29,023 bases of DNA from Jimgerdemannia flammicorona (Eukaryota; Mucoromycota; Endogonomycetes; Endogonales; Endogonaceae): assembly GCA_003990745.1 (NCBI GenBank), contig RBNI01000586.1:1-29023 (forward strand), written 5' to 3'. A program made the position numbers and the translations under genes. A model generated the notes under the pieces. The model worked only from the letters and a program-made list of their open reading frames with translations, had not been told where the DNA came from and searched no databases. Positions 19,992 through 29,023 of the stretch are shown in pieces. The stretch's first letter is position 1, and each line of letters opens with the position of its first letter.

Positions 19992-20117
19992 ACTTGATGC
20001 CCATTGGCTGGTGATTCTAGATGAATCCCTCACTTTCAAGCTAAAAAACAAACAACCCCCACAATAACTACCCTGACTACAAGAGTCACCCCTGCAAGAA
20101 TTCAAGACAAGATAGAA
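19992..20117 (+). other. Gypsy A leader with possible primer-binding site
   Basis: Between LTR and gag. A TGGCTGGTGATTC sequence (20005-20017) begins with the TGG expected of a tRNA primer-binding site but lies 13 bp from the LTR end, farther than usual. Candidate only. Confidence 0.3.
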
Positions 20118-20916
20118 ATGTGCCCCTCTACATTCTATGGATATACTACTGAAGAGTCAATCCTGACCTTTATTGAAGACTTTGAACAATTCGCTGCCAT
20201 ACAAGCCCTTGGTATGGATGCTCAAATGGCCCTTCTACCAGTCAGCCTTAGAGGACCTGCCAGAGACAAGTTCAATGCAACCACCATTGCTGATACTGAT
20301 GCAGTCAAACTTGCCAACATGAAGGTCTTCCTCAGAACAACATATTATACCAAAGAGATCAAGCAAGCTCTCAAGGATCAACTCAATACTATCTGTCAGG
20401 GACTTAGTGAAGATCCCAACTCATTCTATATCCGAATTTGCCACCAGATTGTCTTGGCTGGCTATGATGACTGCCTCAAGGAACAAATAGCAGATTCAAC
20501 TTTCCTCAAAGGAGTTCACCCTGAAATTGCCCTAGCAATCCAGTCTACCCCAGCTGTACTGACCCTTGATCAGAAAGTGGTCTTTGCACAGAGATATTAG
20601 ACTGCCAGACACCCTGCCAAACACTCAATAGAGAAAATAACTGGTATCAAGATGGAGCCATCAAAGCCAACTAGTATCTTACCTGCCACAGTTGTAAACA
20701 GACAACTACCCCACCTACCCCCAAGACAGCCAAAGCTGACCCAGTGGAGGAACTTGCCAAGCAGTTTGCCAAGATGACTGCACACCTTGGTAATGTTGTA
20801 GAGAAGTCCAAAGCATGAACAGGAGACCAATATAGAGATTTGCAGCTGCTACAGAAGAATGCAATAACATCACATGCTTCAGATGTGGAGAAGAAGGCCA
20901 CTATGCAAAGAGTTGC
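20118..20916 (+). pseudogene. Gypsy A gag with CCHC zinc knuckle
   Basis: Capsid/nucleocapsid polyprotein. The ATG at 20118 opens 160 codons with the typical retrotransposon gag pattern: FIEDFEQFA near 20180, LLPVSLRGPARDKFN near 20235-20275, then a helical region up to TAG at 20598. The coding then moves to a second frame (NNWYQDGAIKAN near 20640; DPVEELAKQFAKM near 20740-20776) and finally to the pol frame. There a perfect CX2CX4HX4C knuckle (CFRCGEEGHYAKSC) stands at 20875-20916. Two indels near 20610 and 20800-20860 explain the frame changes. The reading frame is also open upstream of the ATG for about 27 codons, so the true start may be earlier or have been lost. Confidence 0.78.
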
Positions 20917-21489
20917 ATGACCAAAACAAGATGCAAAGCCCAACCAAGCAATGCTAGCAGAACCAGAGAACAAACCAATGTAGTAGTCATTGAGGAGATT
21001 GGTGATACTGATGATGAAGAATACTACAAGGAACTTGAATTCTACCCTACTACTGAAGGTACCAGAACCTGGTCCAAGCCCTATGACAAGAAGAGCAATA
21101 GCAAGCAAGTTGGAAGACCAAAGAAGACCCCAGCTATCACTATTCAAAGCAAGACTCAACCTGAGGAGATTGATCAAGATATGGAGTTAGATGAAGCTGC
21201 CTGCCAAATCATTAAAGGCACTACTCCAGTCTCAGGAGAAAGCGAAAGCAAAAAGGAACAGAAGCTGTGCAAGACCAAGATCCACCAGTATGATATCTAC
21301 AAGGATCTCAAGGAACAGAAGGTCAATGCCACTTTTGGACAGCTAGCTGAAGTCCCTGCCTTCAGACAGCAGTTGAGAGTAGGACTTACAACTACTGTCA
21401 AGAATCAAGAGTACAAGATTGTAGAAGCTCACAATGCACAAGAAGAATCCGAGAACTCAGGTGAAGAATCCAAAGACCAGTGCAAGACA

Positions 21490-21840
21490 TCAGCCTATAC
21501 CTCCTGCCAGATCGAAGACTGTATCTTTAATGCTATCATTGATACTGGTGCTGGAGGATGCCTTATGAGCAAGAAGGCAATTGACCGCCTAGGTTGGGAT
21601 ATTGAAGAGTCCACCAGGATGGTCTATATCACAGCAGATGGTACACGAGCTACCCCCCTTAGCAAAATCTGAGAAGTCCCCATCAAGATAGGAGGAGCTA
21701 CCATCTCAGTAGACGTTACTGTTAAAAGCACTACCAACTATGACATCCTCATTGGCAACCAATGGCTTCACAAGACAAAGGCCATCATTGACCTCAATGT
21801 CCAGAAGATGCAGATCAACTACAGAGAGAGAAAGGTATGA
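21490..21840 (+). pseudogene. Gypsy A retropepsin (aspartic protease)
   Basis: Polyprotein-processing protease in the pol frame, which is open from 20917. The active site DTG lies at 21541-21549 in FNAIIDTGAGGCLM; the second block YDILIGNQWLHK is near 21739-21774. TGA codons at 21670 and 21838 fall where Arg would fit (CGA to TGA). Upstream, 20917-21490 is an acidic and basic linker rich in Glu and Lys with no recognised domain. Confidence 0.82.
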
Positions 21841-22260
21841 GTCTCTATCAATGTCCACAAAGGAGTCCTACCAGACATGGAGGAAGGAGATGAAGAAGAC
21901 ACAGAGGTCTTCATGCACTCAGTGAACAAGAACAAGAACAAGACACCTAAGCTCACAGATGAGCAGTAGTACAACAAGATCATCGATGGCTATGCCCCTC
22001 AAGAAAGATGCCCCCATGATACTAGAATGTACTGCTCCGAACACCTGAATGACTGCTAGTCCTGTATCAGTGAAGTCAGGAAAATCCACCAACAGAAACA
22101 TGAGTAAGAAGCCACCAAAGCAAGAAGAAAAGCCAAAGAAGATGACCAGCCCCCAGAGCTTCAAGCTGATAGTGATGATGAGGAGGAACAAGAATCAGAC
22201 ATCACCCTCAAGGTTAAGAAGTTTCACCCTGAAGCCAAGATCCCAGAATACAAGACTAAA
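21841..22260 (+). pseudogene. Gypsy A linker between protease and dUTPase
   Basis: Same frame as protease, with stops at 21967 (TAG, Gln-like context), near 22057 and near 22108. Lys/Glu/Asp-rich. It contains a Cys/His scatter near 22010-22070 that does not form a clear finger. No domain recognised. Confidence 0.5.
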
Positions 22261-22620
22261 GGAGCCATAGAAATGGACCTTGCCAGCATTTAAGATGCTA
22301 CCCTCGAACCACAGACCACCACCCTACTTGGCACCCGAATTGGAGTCAAGTTACCAGAAAACTATGTCAGAATTATCAAAACCAGGAGCAGTCTGGCCAA
22401 AAGTGAAATCTCAGTTGAAGGAGGAGTAATTGACCCTGATTACACTGGCGAGATCTTCCTCATAGTCAGAAATCACAACCACACCACCCCCTTCGAAGTC
22501 AAGAAGCATGACAGGATTGGCCAGATGCTGATCCACGAAATCAAGAAGCCCAAGATCATTGAAGCCATCGAACTCATCAAGACCAAGAGAGGAGAACAAA
22601 GCTTTGGATCTACTGGAAGA
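22261..22620 (+). pseudogene. dUTPase domain of Gypsy A
   Basis: Same reaction as the element C domain: dUTP to dUMP. Motifs in order over 120 codons: a weak motif 1 IEMDLAS (22267-22287), motif 2 TRSSLAKSE (22381-22407), motif 3 GGVIDPDYTGEI (22420-22455) with conserved Asp and Tyr, motif 4 HDRIGQ (22507-22524) and motif 5 RGEQSFGSTG (22588-22617), the nucleotide-closing Gly-rich loop. Only one stop, a TAA at 22291, where Gln is likely. Motif 1 departs from the usual AGxDL, while the element C copy is closer. The domain is continuous with protease upstream and RT downstream in one frame, so it was made as part of Pol. Confidence 0.88.
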
Positions 22621-23652
22621 GAAGCCTATGCTGCCACCAAGATTACTGAACTTGAGCACAAGAAAGACAAGGACCAGAACAAGCACACATATACCATTGG
22701 AGAAAACTTTCCCCTGGAGGAACAACTTCTCAAGATCTTGTACCAGAATGAAGGAGTACTTGCTACAGACTTTAGGGATATCCACAATCAAGAACCCAAG
22801 TACTACCACAAAGTTGACACCAGTGATACCAAGCCTATCTACCAGAAAGCCAGACCCATACCACCTGCCTACAGAGAGTGGCTGCGAGCAGAACTCAAGG
22901 AAATGAAAGAAGCTGGAATCATCAAGCAAGCTATCAGCCCCTGGACCTCACCCATTGTCCTAGCCCTGAAGAAAGGAAGCAAGCCTGGAGAGTTTGTACC
23001 AAGACTCTGCATTGACTACAGGAAGCTCAATGCCATCACTAAGAAGAATAGGCAGCCCTTGCCAAATATTCAAGAAATCCTTACCACCCTTGGAAGTGAA
23101 GCCAAATACTACACCACCTTGGATCTGTTCTCAGGCTTCCATCAGATCAGTCTCACTCAAGATGCCAGTGAGAAATCAGCCTTCATCATACCTGATGCCA
23201 CCTATATCTACCTGTGAATGCTATTTGGAATGTGCAATGTCCCAGCAAGTTTCCAGCAAATGATGAACAGAGTCTTCAGCAATGAGATCAGAAAATGGCT
23301 CTTTGTCTATGTTGATGATGTGATCATCTTCAGCAATACTGTATGGGAACATGTCAATTACATACAGCTAGCCCTCAAGAGGCTCAAGGAGCATGGCCTC
23401 TACATCAAGCCCAAGAAATGCAAGTTTGCTACTCAAGAAATCGCCTACCTAGGACACCTCATCAACCAGACCAGAATCCACACAGACTCTATGAAGATCA
23501 AGGCTGTTGCAGCCTACTCAAGACCCAGAACAACTACGGAAGTCCATGCCTTCCTTGGACTGGCCAGCTACTACAGAAGATTCATCAAAGGATACTCTAA
23601 CATTACAGCACCTATCTACAAGCTACTGAAGAAGGAGACCAAATTCAAATGA
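22621..23652 (+). pseudogene. Gypsy A reverse transcriptase
   Basis: RNA-directed DNA polymerase, open except for TGA at 23215 and 23650. Motifs: REWLRAELKEMKEAGII near 22877-22925, SPWTSPIVLALKKG near 22936-22977, RLCIDYRKLNAIT near 23002-23040, LDLFSGFHQI near 23119-23148, MLFGMCNVPASFQQMM from 23218, catalytic YVDD at 23308-23319, AYLGHLI near 23443-23463 and SYYRRFIKGYS near 23569-23600. The TGA at 23215 lies where relatives often have Arg; that at 23650 lies where Trp is usual (FKWT). The N-terminal linker contains a Lys-rich stretch near 22660. Confidence 0.92.
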
Positions 23653-24140
23653 ACCAAGGAGTACCAAGAAACCTTCAATGAACTCAAGACCAGATTGACC
23701 CAAGCACCCATCCTCAAAAGACCAGACTGGAACCTAGAATTCATCCTGCAGATAGATGCGAGTGCTATAGGACTTGGAGCAGTCCTAGCTCAGAAGAAAG
23801 ATGAATATAAATATATCATCTTCTATGCAAGCTAAGGTACCCGCGGAGCAGAACAGAACTATGAGTCATGCAAGCTTGAATGCTTAGCAGTAGTCTGGAC
23901 AGTAGACAAGTTCCACTACTACCTAGCTGGGAAACACTTCACCATTCAAACAGACCATTCCGCTCTTGCCTGGCTATTCCACACTTTGAACTCAAAGGAA
24001 TATATGCCAGATAGATCTACAGGCTGCAAGAGTATGACTGTACTGTCAAGTACCACTCAGGAAAGACCAACACCAATGCCGATGTACTCTTAAGGATACC
24101 CCGAAACACTCCCATCAAGACCATTCAATATGAATAAGGA
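23653..24140 (+). pseudogene. Gypsy A RNase H domain
   Basis: Degrades template RNA. LQIDASAIGLGAVLAQ carries the first Asp (23755-23757), then FYAS with a TAA at about 23836, AEQNYESCKLECLAVVW near 23860-23900 (Glu), and FTIQTDHSALAWL near 23938-23975. From about 23990 the frame shifts by one: RLQEYDCTVKYHSGKTN-type sequence with NADVL is read near 24018-24090, and the pol frame resumes near 24125. Confidence 0.85.
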
Positions 24141-25326
24141 GCTATACTATGGATTAATCAGCTACCTTAAGCAGTGGAAGATACCCAATCACCTTGAACC
24201 CTGGACAATCACCATCATCAACCGGACTTGGAAATAGTCTGAATTAGACAACACTATACTCAGAAAAGGAGGAAAGCTAGTAATACCTGAACACAAGAAG
24301 TATCAAGTAATGAAGGAAGTACACAAGCAAGGATACTTAGGAGGAACCAACACATATAACAAGATAAGAAGAACCATGTAGTGGCCCAAGATAGAAGAAG
24401 ACCTGTGCCAATTTGTCAAAGGGTGTGGCAAGTGCCAAAAACAGAAACAAGATCAGCAAGACCAGACACCTGGGTCATCAAGAATTGAGCCTATCCCCTT
24501 CCACCACATCACAATGGATATCATTGGACCACTACCAGTAACACTATCAGGAAACTGCTATATTATAGTTATTGTAGACCTCTTCACCAAATGGATAGAG
24601 GCAGGAGCATTACAAGAAGCCAATGCCCTCTCTATAGCTGACTTCCTGCACTGAGAAATCATCTGCCACTACAAGACACTAAAGCAAATCACAACAGACC
24701 ACGGAACAGAATTTGTCAATGGATTCTATGAGATAATGTATCAGAAATACAAGATCCAGCACATCAAGACCACTGCATACCATCCTCAAGGAAATGGACA
24801 GACAGAAAGAACCAATAAGACTCTCAAGAACATCCTAGCGAAGATCTCAGAGACATATGAGAATTGGAATAACTATCTTCCAACCGCCCTCTCTGTCCTA
24901 CGAGATATACAGTCACAGAGCACACATTTTACCCCAAGAGAGCTGCTCTTTAGAGAAGAAGATTCTGATGGAACCTCAGCCACAAATCTAGACCTAACTT
25001 GGAGATGGGTTGATGCAGAAATCTGGAGACTACACCAAATCAGGAAGAAGGCTGAAGATTACATCACTAAGTCACAAGTGCTGACAAGGAAGAATGCAGA
25101 AAAGAATCACAAAGCCCTAAAACCCATCTGAATCGGAGAAAAGGTTCTACTGTATCGAAATATGGTAGAAGCCTCATGGTCATGAAAACTGGAGCCCAAA
25201 TGGGAAGAACTCTTCTATATGCAAGATATCAAGGGAACTACCTTCTGACTTAGAAAAATCTCAGAGATCATACTGCCTACTACAGTACACAGGAACAGAC
25301 TCAAGAAGTATCACGAACCTATATAA
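24141..25326 (+). pseudogene. Gypsy A integrase (DD35E)
   Basis: Inserts cDNA. The HHCC zinc domain spans HKQGYLGGTNTYNKI (24322 on) to CGKCQKQKQ (near 24424-24450). The catalytic triad is Asp 24517-24519, Asp 24697-24699 (TTDHGTEF) and Glu 24805-24807 (GNGQTERTN), with exactly 35 residues between the second Asp and the Glu. The C-terminal part (KLEPKWEELFYM near 25186) is the usual beta-barrel region. Stops: TAG near 24235 and 24379, TGA at 24652, 25129, 25183 and 25246; the last three are most simply Arg CGA changed to TGA. The nominal end is TAA at 25324. No chromodomain was recognised. Confidence 0.9.
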
Positions 25327-25695
25327 GAGAAGCAAAACGTAATGACTGCTCATGAGGTTCTAGTTCGTGAATCATAACAGCATGTCCCATGACCAGCAGG
25401 CTATCTGTCTGGACCATTCTCTAAGGGATATGGCACTGGCAACTACTCATCCGTGAGACTTTCGAAGTCAGAGGAGTTCGAACCATCAACTGATTGGTCA
25501 AGATCAAAATCAGGCCCTTGCTCTATATGAAGGGAGCAACCCTTCACCATCATGCCAAAATACAAAGGGAAGATACCAGCCTATAAACACCACTTTTCGA
25601 CCCCTTGCCAGAGGTTATGGGATCAGCAAATTTTTCAGGACTGGACCAATGAATAAGGACGCTCAGGAAGATCCTTATTCAGGAGGAAGATGTAA
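25327..25695 (+). pseudogene. Gypsy A Pol C-terminal tail reading to the LTR
   Basis: The integrase frame continues past the TAA at 25324 for about 120 codons with only five stops (two TGA, three TAA or similar) and ends in TAA at 25693-25695, supplied by the first bases of the 3' LTR. The polypurine tract encodes the last residues (RRKM). It contains several intact CpG sites, more than the rest of pol. No chromodomain or env-like domain was seen: no membrane segment and no signal peptide. It may be a genuine C-terminal extension whose early stops are mutations, or just 3' UTR. Confidence 0.4.
25680..25690 (+). other. Polypurine tract of Gypsy A
   Basis: An AGGAGGAAGA-type purine run directly abutting the TG of the 3' LTR, as required for plus-strand priming. 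Confidence 0.85.
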
Positions 25696-25808
25696 CAGTG
25701 ACCCCAGAATGATGACATCAGCACAGGAGACAGCCTTTCCTTACAAGCCACCAGATCAAAGTACAAGAAGATCATATGGCATACAAGATGAGTAATGATG
25801 ACCAACTG

Positions 25809-25815
25809 TGAGTCA
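25809..25815 (+). promoter_or_regulatory. TGAGTCA bZIP-type site (3' LTR)
   Basis: Identical to 18412-18418 while many nearby bases have changed. Confidence 0.4.
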
Positions 25816-25845
25816 TTGTGACCACAGCACAAGCATCCTGAAGAA

Positions 25846-25853
25846 TATAAAAG
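25846..25853 (+). promoter_or_regulatory. TATA box upstream of LTR ORF (3' LTR)
   Basis: TATAAAAG, 80 bp before the ATG at 25933; a counterpart exists in the 5' LTR. Confidence 0.5.
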
Positions 25854-25932
25854 AAGGATCAAGAGACTGCAGTAGCAGCAACCAATAAGAACCACCAATC
25901 TCAAAATAGCTCAAAGACTTACCACAAATGAA

Positions 25933-26757
25933 ATGCCTGCTGCCTGCCAAACCTCAAGGTCAAGGAACCACCAAGACACCTCAGTTGAAGAAAGGATGTT
26001 CCAAGACATCAGAAGAGCCATGGGGACCCACTCAAGAAGGACTCCTAGTGTCTACCTGGGTACTGCAGACCCTTATCACTTCATTCTCTACCGCTATGAA
26101 ATAGAAACAAGGATCACTATTGCTACTGAATGCCTCCAAATGTGGCAGGAGTATGAAATAGGAAACCTCCTCTGCTAGGAGTTTCCACAAGCCAGCACCC
26201 AAGAGCTACAAGATGCCACTCTCATGGACATATACAAAATGAGGACAGCTAAGAAGATCCATCAGATCTTTAGGCATGCACTATGGTCAATCCCCAACTT
26301 GGAGTATGTTAGAGTCTCAGATTTCAGAGATCTGTCATCCCACTATATCAATGCACTAGAAGCCAGAGTGGCTACAGAAGCCTAGTCCACTATCACCCTC
26401 AATAGTGAAGAAGTAGAAGACTTCTGGCATTCTATCCTTCAGAACAACCCAGACCAATTCTTGCAAGGATTGATCTCAGTATTCCAAGGCCCAAGTATCC
26501 AGGTTAGATCCCCTCAAGACCCCACATTTGTCCCCTATTTTGTGGAAGAGAACCTTATAGACTAGAGAGCTCCAGATCTTGTTCCCGATTTTCCCACCAC
26601 TGCCAAACGTGATGACATCATTGGTGATGACATCATCCCGCACGACATACCCGAAGTACGTGAAATGTGTGACCTGCATAAAGAATTTGTGGATCTCATC
26701 TCCTTCAGTGATGATGATGATGATGAAGCCCCCATGGTCCTGAACTTTCTGCTCTAA
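25933..26757 (+). pseudogene. LTR-encoded ORF, 3' LTR copy (unknown function)
   Basis: A frame of 274 codons from ATG 25933 to TAA 26755, free of frameshifts but with three TAG codons (26176, near 26383, near 26563). The 5' LTR reads CAG, CAG and TGG at these places. Taken together, the two copies show an originally intact ORF. The N-terminus is Arg/Ser-rich and basic; the middle is mixed charged with likely helices; the C-terminus carries DDDDDEAP and a short hydrophobic end (LNFLL). No family recognised. Being duplicated with the LTR, it could be expressed from either end of the element, or from solo LTRs. Confidence 0.65.
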
Positions 26758-26764
26758 GTTCTTT

Positions 26765-26900
26765 ATTACACTGGATAATACCAGCACCGGTATTCTCATG
26801 TAACACCAGATAATGCCAGCACTGATATTCTGAGGTGATATAAAATTGTTCCAGCACTGGCATTTTGATGTGACACTGGATAATGCCAGCATCCTGAACC
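26765..26900 (+). repeat. 35-bp minisatellite in 3' LTR
   Basis: Four diverged units of the GTAACACC-AGATAATGCCAGCAC type, just 3' of the LTR ORF stop. Two units are present in the 5' LTR (about 19365-19435). Confidence 0.75.
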
Positions 26901-26996
26901 TGTACAACCATCAGTACTGACCCTGGAACTTAGTAGTTTTAGTTATTGGAGTTTATATTTAGCTTTATATCTTAGCAACCATTGAATTATATTTTG

Positions 26997-27029
26997 TATA
27001 AATACCCCTCTTATTTCCTCTGAAATAAA
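26997..27029 (+). terminator. TATA box and poly(A) signal of 3' LTR
   Basis: TATAAATA (26997-27004) and AATAAA (27024-27029). The latter probably ends the genomic transcript. Confidence 0.55.
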
Positions 27030-27234
27030 GTCAGTTCTGGTTTCACTTACACACACTTCCTTGTAAGCAATCTAAGAGATAACAAGACAGTTAAAGATAA
27101 GAAGTTTGAGGACTATAAGACCTTGGGAAGGCACTCCAATAAGAACTTGCTTATAACAAACTTGAGTTAGTCTAAGAGATATACCTTGAAGAGAATCTGG
27201 TACATTTGAAGGACTCAGCGACCACTATATGATA

Positions 27235-28030
27235 CTACTTAGAAATATTTGCACAATACTTACAAGACCTCTGTAAAGTATTTGATACCATCTGAAATTT
27301 AGGACTCAGACTCAATACCAAGAAGTACTTTTTTAGAAAACACTAAGTCAAATATCTAAGATATGTGGTTTCAGCCCAAGGAATTTATGCTGACCTATGC
27401 AAGATAGAGAAAGTCAAGAGCTATCCAACCCCTACCTCTGCAAAGAAAGTCCTATTCTTTCTTATCTTAGTATCTTACTACCAGTGGGTCATCTCAAGGT
27501 TTTCTAATAAGATAGCTCTACTATATAATATCTCCAAAAAAAGACCAACTATTCTACTAGAAAGAAAAATAGCAGAAGTCATTTAACCTAAAGAAGGCCC
27601 TTACTGAAGTCTCTATATTAGTATAACTAGATTTTGATAAGCTATTTATCTTGGCAACTGATATCTCTGCTCTTAGACTTAGATCAATTCTATCTTAGCT
27701 AAATGATCAGAAGAAAGAACATATCATTGAGAATACTAGCAAGACTACTAATGAGATATAAGCAAACTATAGAGCCACTAAGCTGAAATATCTTGCAGTA
27801 GTATAGGCTGTAGATCACTTTAGATACTACTTCTTAGGAAAGAGATTTGTCCTTATTACTGATCATCAAGCTTTAAAATAATTGTTCAACAAACAGAAGC
27901 CCTTAGAAATATTTATCAGATGGATCATATCTCTAAAAGAATACCAGTTTACCATTATCTATAAGAAAGGCATTAAGAACTCCAATATTGATATTCTGTC
28001 AAGAATCCTACAAACTCAATAAGAAGAAAA
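27235..28030 (+). pseudogene. Gypsy B RT C-terminus and RNase H
   Basis: RT end: LRLNTKKYFF near 27305, YVVSAQGI near 27362, LFFLILVSYYQWVISRF near 27450-27500. Then RNase H: ILATDISALRLRSIL near 27652-27690 (first Asp), LKYLAVV near 27786, FVLITDHQALK near 27850, and the tether KGIKNSNIDILSR near 27967-28005. Stops include TAG near 27695 and 27805 and TAA near 27880. Domain order confirms Ty3/Gypsy. Confidence 0.75.
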
Positions 28031-29023
28031 GAAGCCTCTATGAGAGAAGACTGCTTCTCACTTATCTAAATAAATTAAGAACTATGTCTTGCCCTCACCT
28101 GGAGCCTACACTATAGAAGTCTCAAAAATGAAATTCAGTCAGCTTATAAGCTGTTTATTCAAAGAAATTTTAAGAAATTTCAAGAAGATAATAGTAAACT
28201 TTAGAGAGTAGAAGGAGACTGATATACCCAAGTTCTATAAGAAGATGAAATATAGAAGATACTTATAACAAACTATGATCAGAATGTACCCTGAGAAATT
28301 GGAGCCACTATTATAAAAATTAAGAAGAGATACAAGTGACCAAAAATGAGAAAATAAATTTCAGTATATATTTATCTGTCAAAGATTCTAATAAAAGCCA
28401 ACTGACAAAGCACCACTAATACCAATTGCAGCACTAGCTAGAGCCTTTCAAAGACTAGGAATAGATATTATTAACTCTTTACTAGTAACTAGCTAGAGAA
28501 AATACTATGTTCTCACTATTGAAAATCATAATGAAATTTTCAGCCACCATGGTGTCCCTAAGGAAATTATCACAGACCAAGATCAGGAATTTATCAATAA
28601 AGTTATGAAGACCTTCACAGTTAACTTTATGATCAAACTGTATTCAATAATAGCCTATTACTCACAAGCAAATGGACTTACTAAATGAATAAACCAGACT
28701 ATCAAGCAAGGCCTCAGTAAGACCAGAGATCAATTGAATTGAGATATCTACTTTTCAGTAATTCTATTCAGCATCTATACTTCAAAAGCTACTACTACTC
28801 AATAGACCTGTTTCTATTTAGTATATGGCTGAGAAACATATAATCCCTACTAAACCAATTCAGCTAGACTTGGTAAAATGAGTTACTAAAGAGATCATCC
28901 AGTTATACAAAGTATGCCAATAAGCATAAGGTTTAATTGCTAAAGTATAAGAGTAATAAAAGAAGTACTATAACTGTAAAGCAGACCTCAAACTCCTGCT
29001 TATTAGACAATAAGTCTTGGTAT
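28031..29023 (+). pseudogene. Gypsy B integrase, partial
   Basis: Catalytic core: LGIDIINSLLV near 28457 (first Asp), HGVPKEIITDQDQEF near 28550-28590 (second Asp; the usual Gly after DQ/DR is replaced), and YYSQANGLTK-x-INQTIKQG near 28657-28710. The last block is followed by a stop where the catalytic Glu would be expected, so the triad is broken. The zinc-binding part (28200-28400) is barely readable. The final 200 bases are AT-rich and give only scattered protein-like stretches. Confidence 0.7.

Larger units (their letters stand above)
18294..27234 (+). mobile_element. Ty3/Gypsy LTR retrotransposon A with dUTPase and LTR-borne ORF
   Basis: An 8.9-kb element with two alignable LTRs (18294-19991 and 25691-27234), gag, retropepsin, dUTPase, RT, RNase H, DD35E integrase and a polypurine tract just before the 3' LTR. 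From the zinc knuckle (20875) to the integrase end (25326) one reading frame is kept except for stops and a short shifted part near 23990-24125. No chromodomain was recognised. Neither a 5-bp target duplication nor matching flanks are present: the left neighbour is the hAT gene, the right neighbour is Gypsy B. The LTR pair has diverged, so this is an old copy. Confidence 0.92.
25691..27234 (+). repeat. 3' LTR of Gypsy A
   Basis: Starts TGTAAC and aligns with 18294-19991; ends ...CACTATATGATA, where the terminal CA has become TA. It has one copy of the R/U5 repeat and four units of the 35-bp minisatellite (about 26765-26900), against two copies and two units in the 5' LTR. Confidence 0.9.
27235..29023 (+). 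mobile_element. Ty3/Gypsy element B fragment (RT end to integrase), runs off the edge
   Basis: Heavily mutated plus-strand pol remnant. It begins abruptly at the Gypsy A 3' LTR within the RT thumb (LEIFAQYLQDL near 27240), so the RT palm with YxDD is missing. It is AT-richer and more decayed than A, and several blocks resemble element C more than A. No LTR was seen before the edge. Confidence 0.75.

Noticed and set aside
20005..20020. Confident tRNA primer-binding site
   Set aside because: TGG lies 13 bp from the LTR end and I could not assign a tRNA; left as a weak candidate only.
20671..21177. Minus-strand open frame with possible membrane segments (also 22411-22929)
   Set aside because: Antisense of Gypsy A gag-pol. 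Leu/Val/Phe richness comes from Lys/Glu/Asp codons on the other strand.
20917..25326. TGA decoded as Trp (alternative nuclear code)
   Set aside because: Several TGA codons sit at first glance at Trp-like places, but most fit Arg better, the LINE RT has many TGG and no TGA, and TAG/TAA also interrupt the frames. Deamination explains all of it.
25342..25690. Env-like third ORF after integrase
   Set aside because: No signal peptide, hydrophobic membrane segment or Cys pattern; it is the pol frame running on, so it was kept only as a Pol tail.
26705..26911. Minus-strand frame ending in a His run (73xx-like His repeat)
   Set aside because: It is antisense of the LTR ORF acidic GAT repeat plus the 35-bp minisatellite.

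Overview
This window is a stack of decayed transposable elements from a eukaryotic nuclear genome. I found no host gene, tRNA, rRNA or CRISPR array. A filamentous fungus is the best guess: the hAT-type transposase has short (77-90 nt) GT-AG introns, and the two LTRs of one element differ almost only by C/T and G/A changes, often at CpG or CpA. That points to methylation-linked or RIP-like decay. The species cannot be named from the sequence alone.

Layout, left to right. (1) 1-5624, minus strand: a non-LTR (LINE) retrotransposon with ORF1 and an endonuclease/reverse-transcriptase ORF2; its 3' end lies outside the window. (2) 5625-6942, minus: the 5' part of a second copy of the same LINE family, cut by copy 1. 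Both copies carry a 78-nt 5' leader. (3) 6943 to about 14345, minus: Ty3/Gypsy element C with gag, protease, a Cys-rich linker, dUTPase, RT, RNase H and the start of integrase. LINE copy 2 sits at the first catalytic Asp of that integrase. (4) 14381-18293, minus: a hAT transposase pseudogene with two introns, split by a 1.54-kb poly(A)-tailed retroposon (14517-16060, plus) flanked by a 14/15-bp target-site duplication. That retroposon itself contains a 339-bp foldback MITE. (5) 18294-27234, plus: nearly complete Ty3/Gypsy element A, with LTRs of about 1.7 and 1.5 kb and gag, protease, dUTPase, RT, RNase H and a DD35E integrase. Each LTR also carries its own reading frame of about 274 codons. 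(6) 27235-29023, plus: heavily decayed Ty3/Gypsy element B (RT end, RNase H, integrase), running off the right edge.

Most interesting points: two clearly different Ty3/Gypsy elements both encode a dUTPase between protease and RT; element A has an LTR-borne ORF with its own TATA box and a conserved TGAGTCA (Gcn4/AP-1-type) site; and the order of nesting can be read directly from the junctions. Every coding region is interrupted by nonsense codons or frameshifts, so none of these copies looks active as it stands. Many of the in-frame TGA codons sit where Arg is plausible (CGA to TGA).
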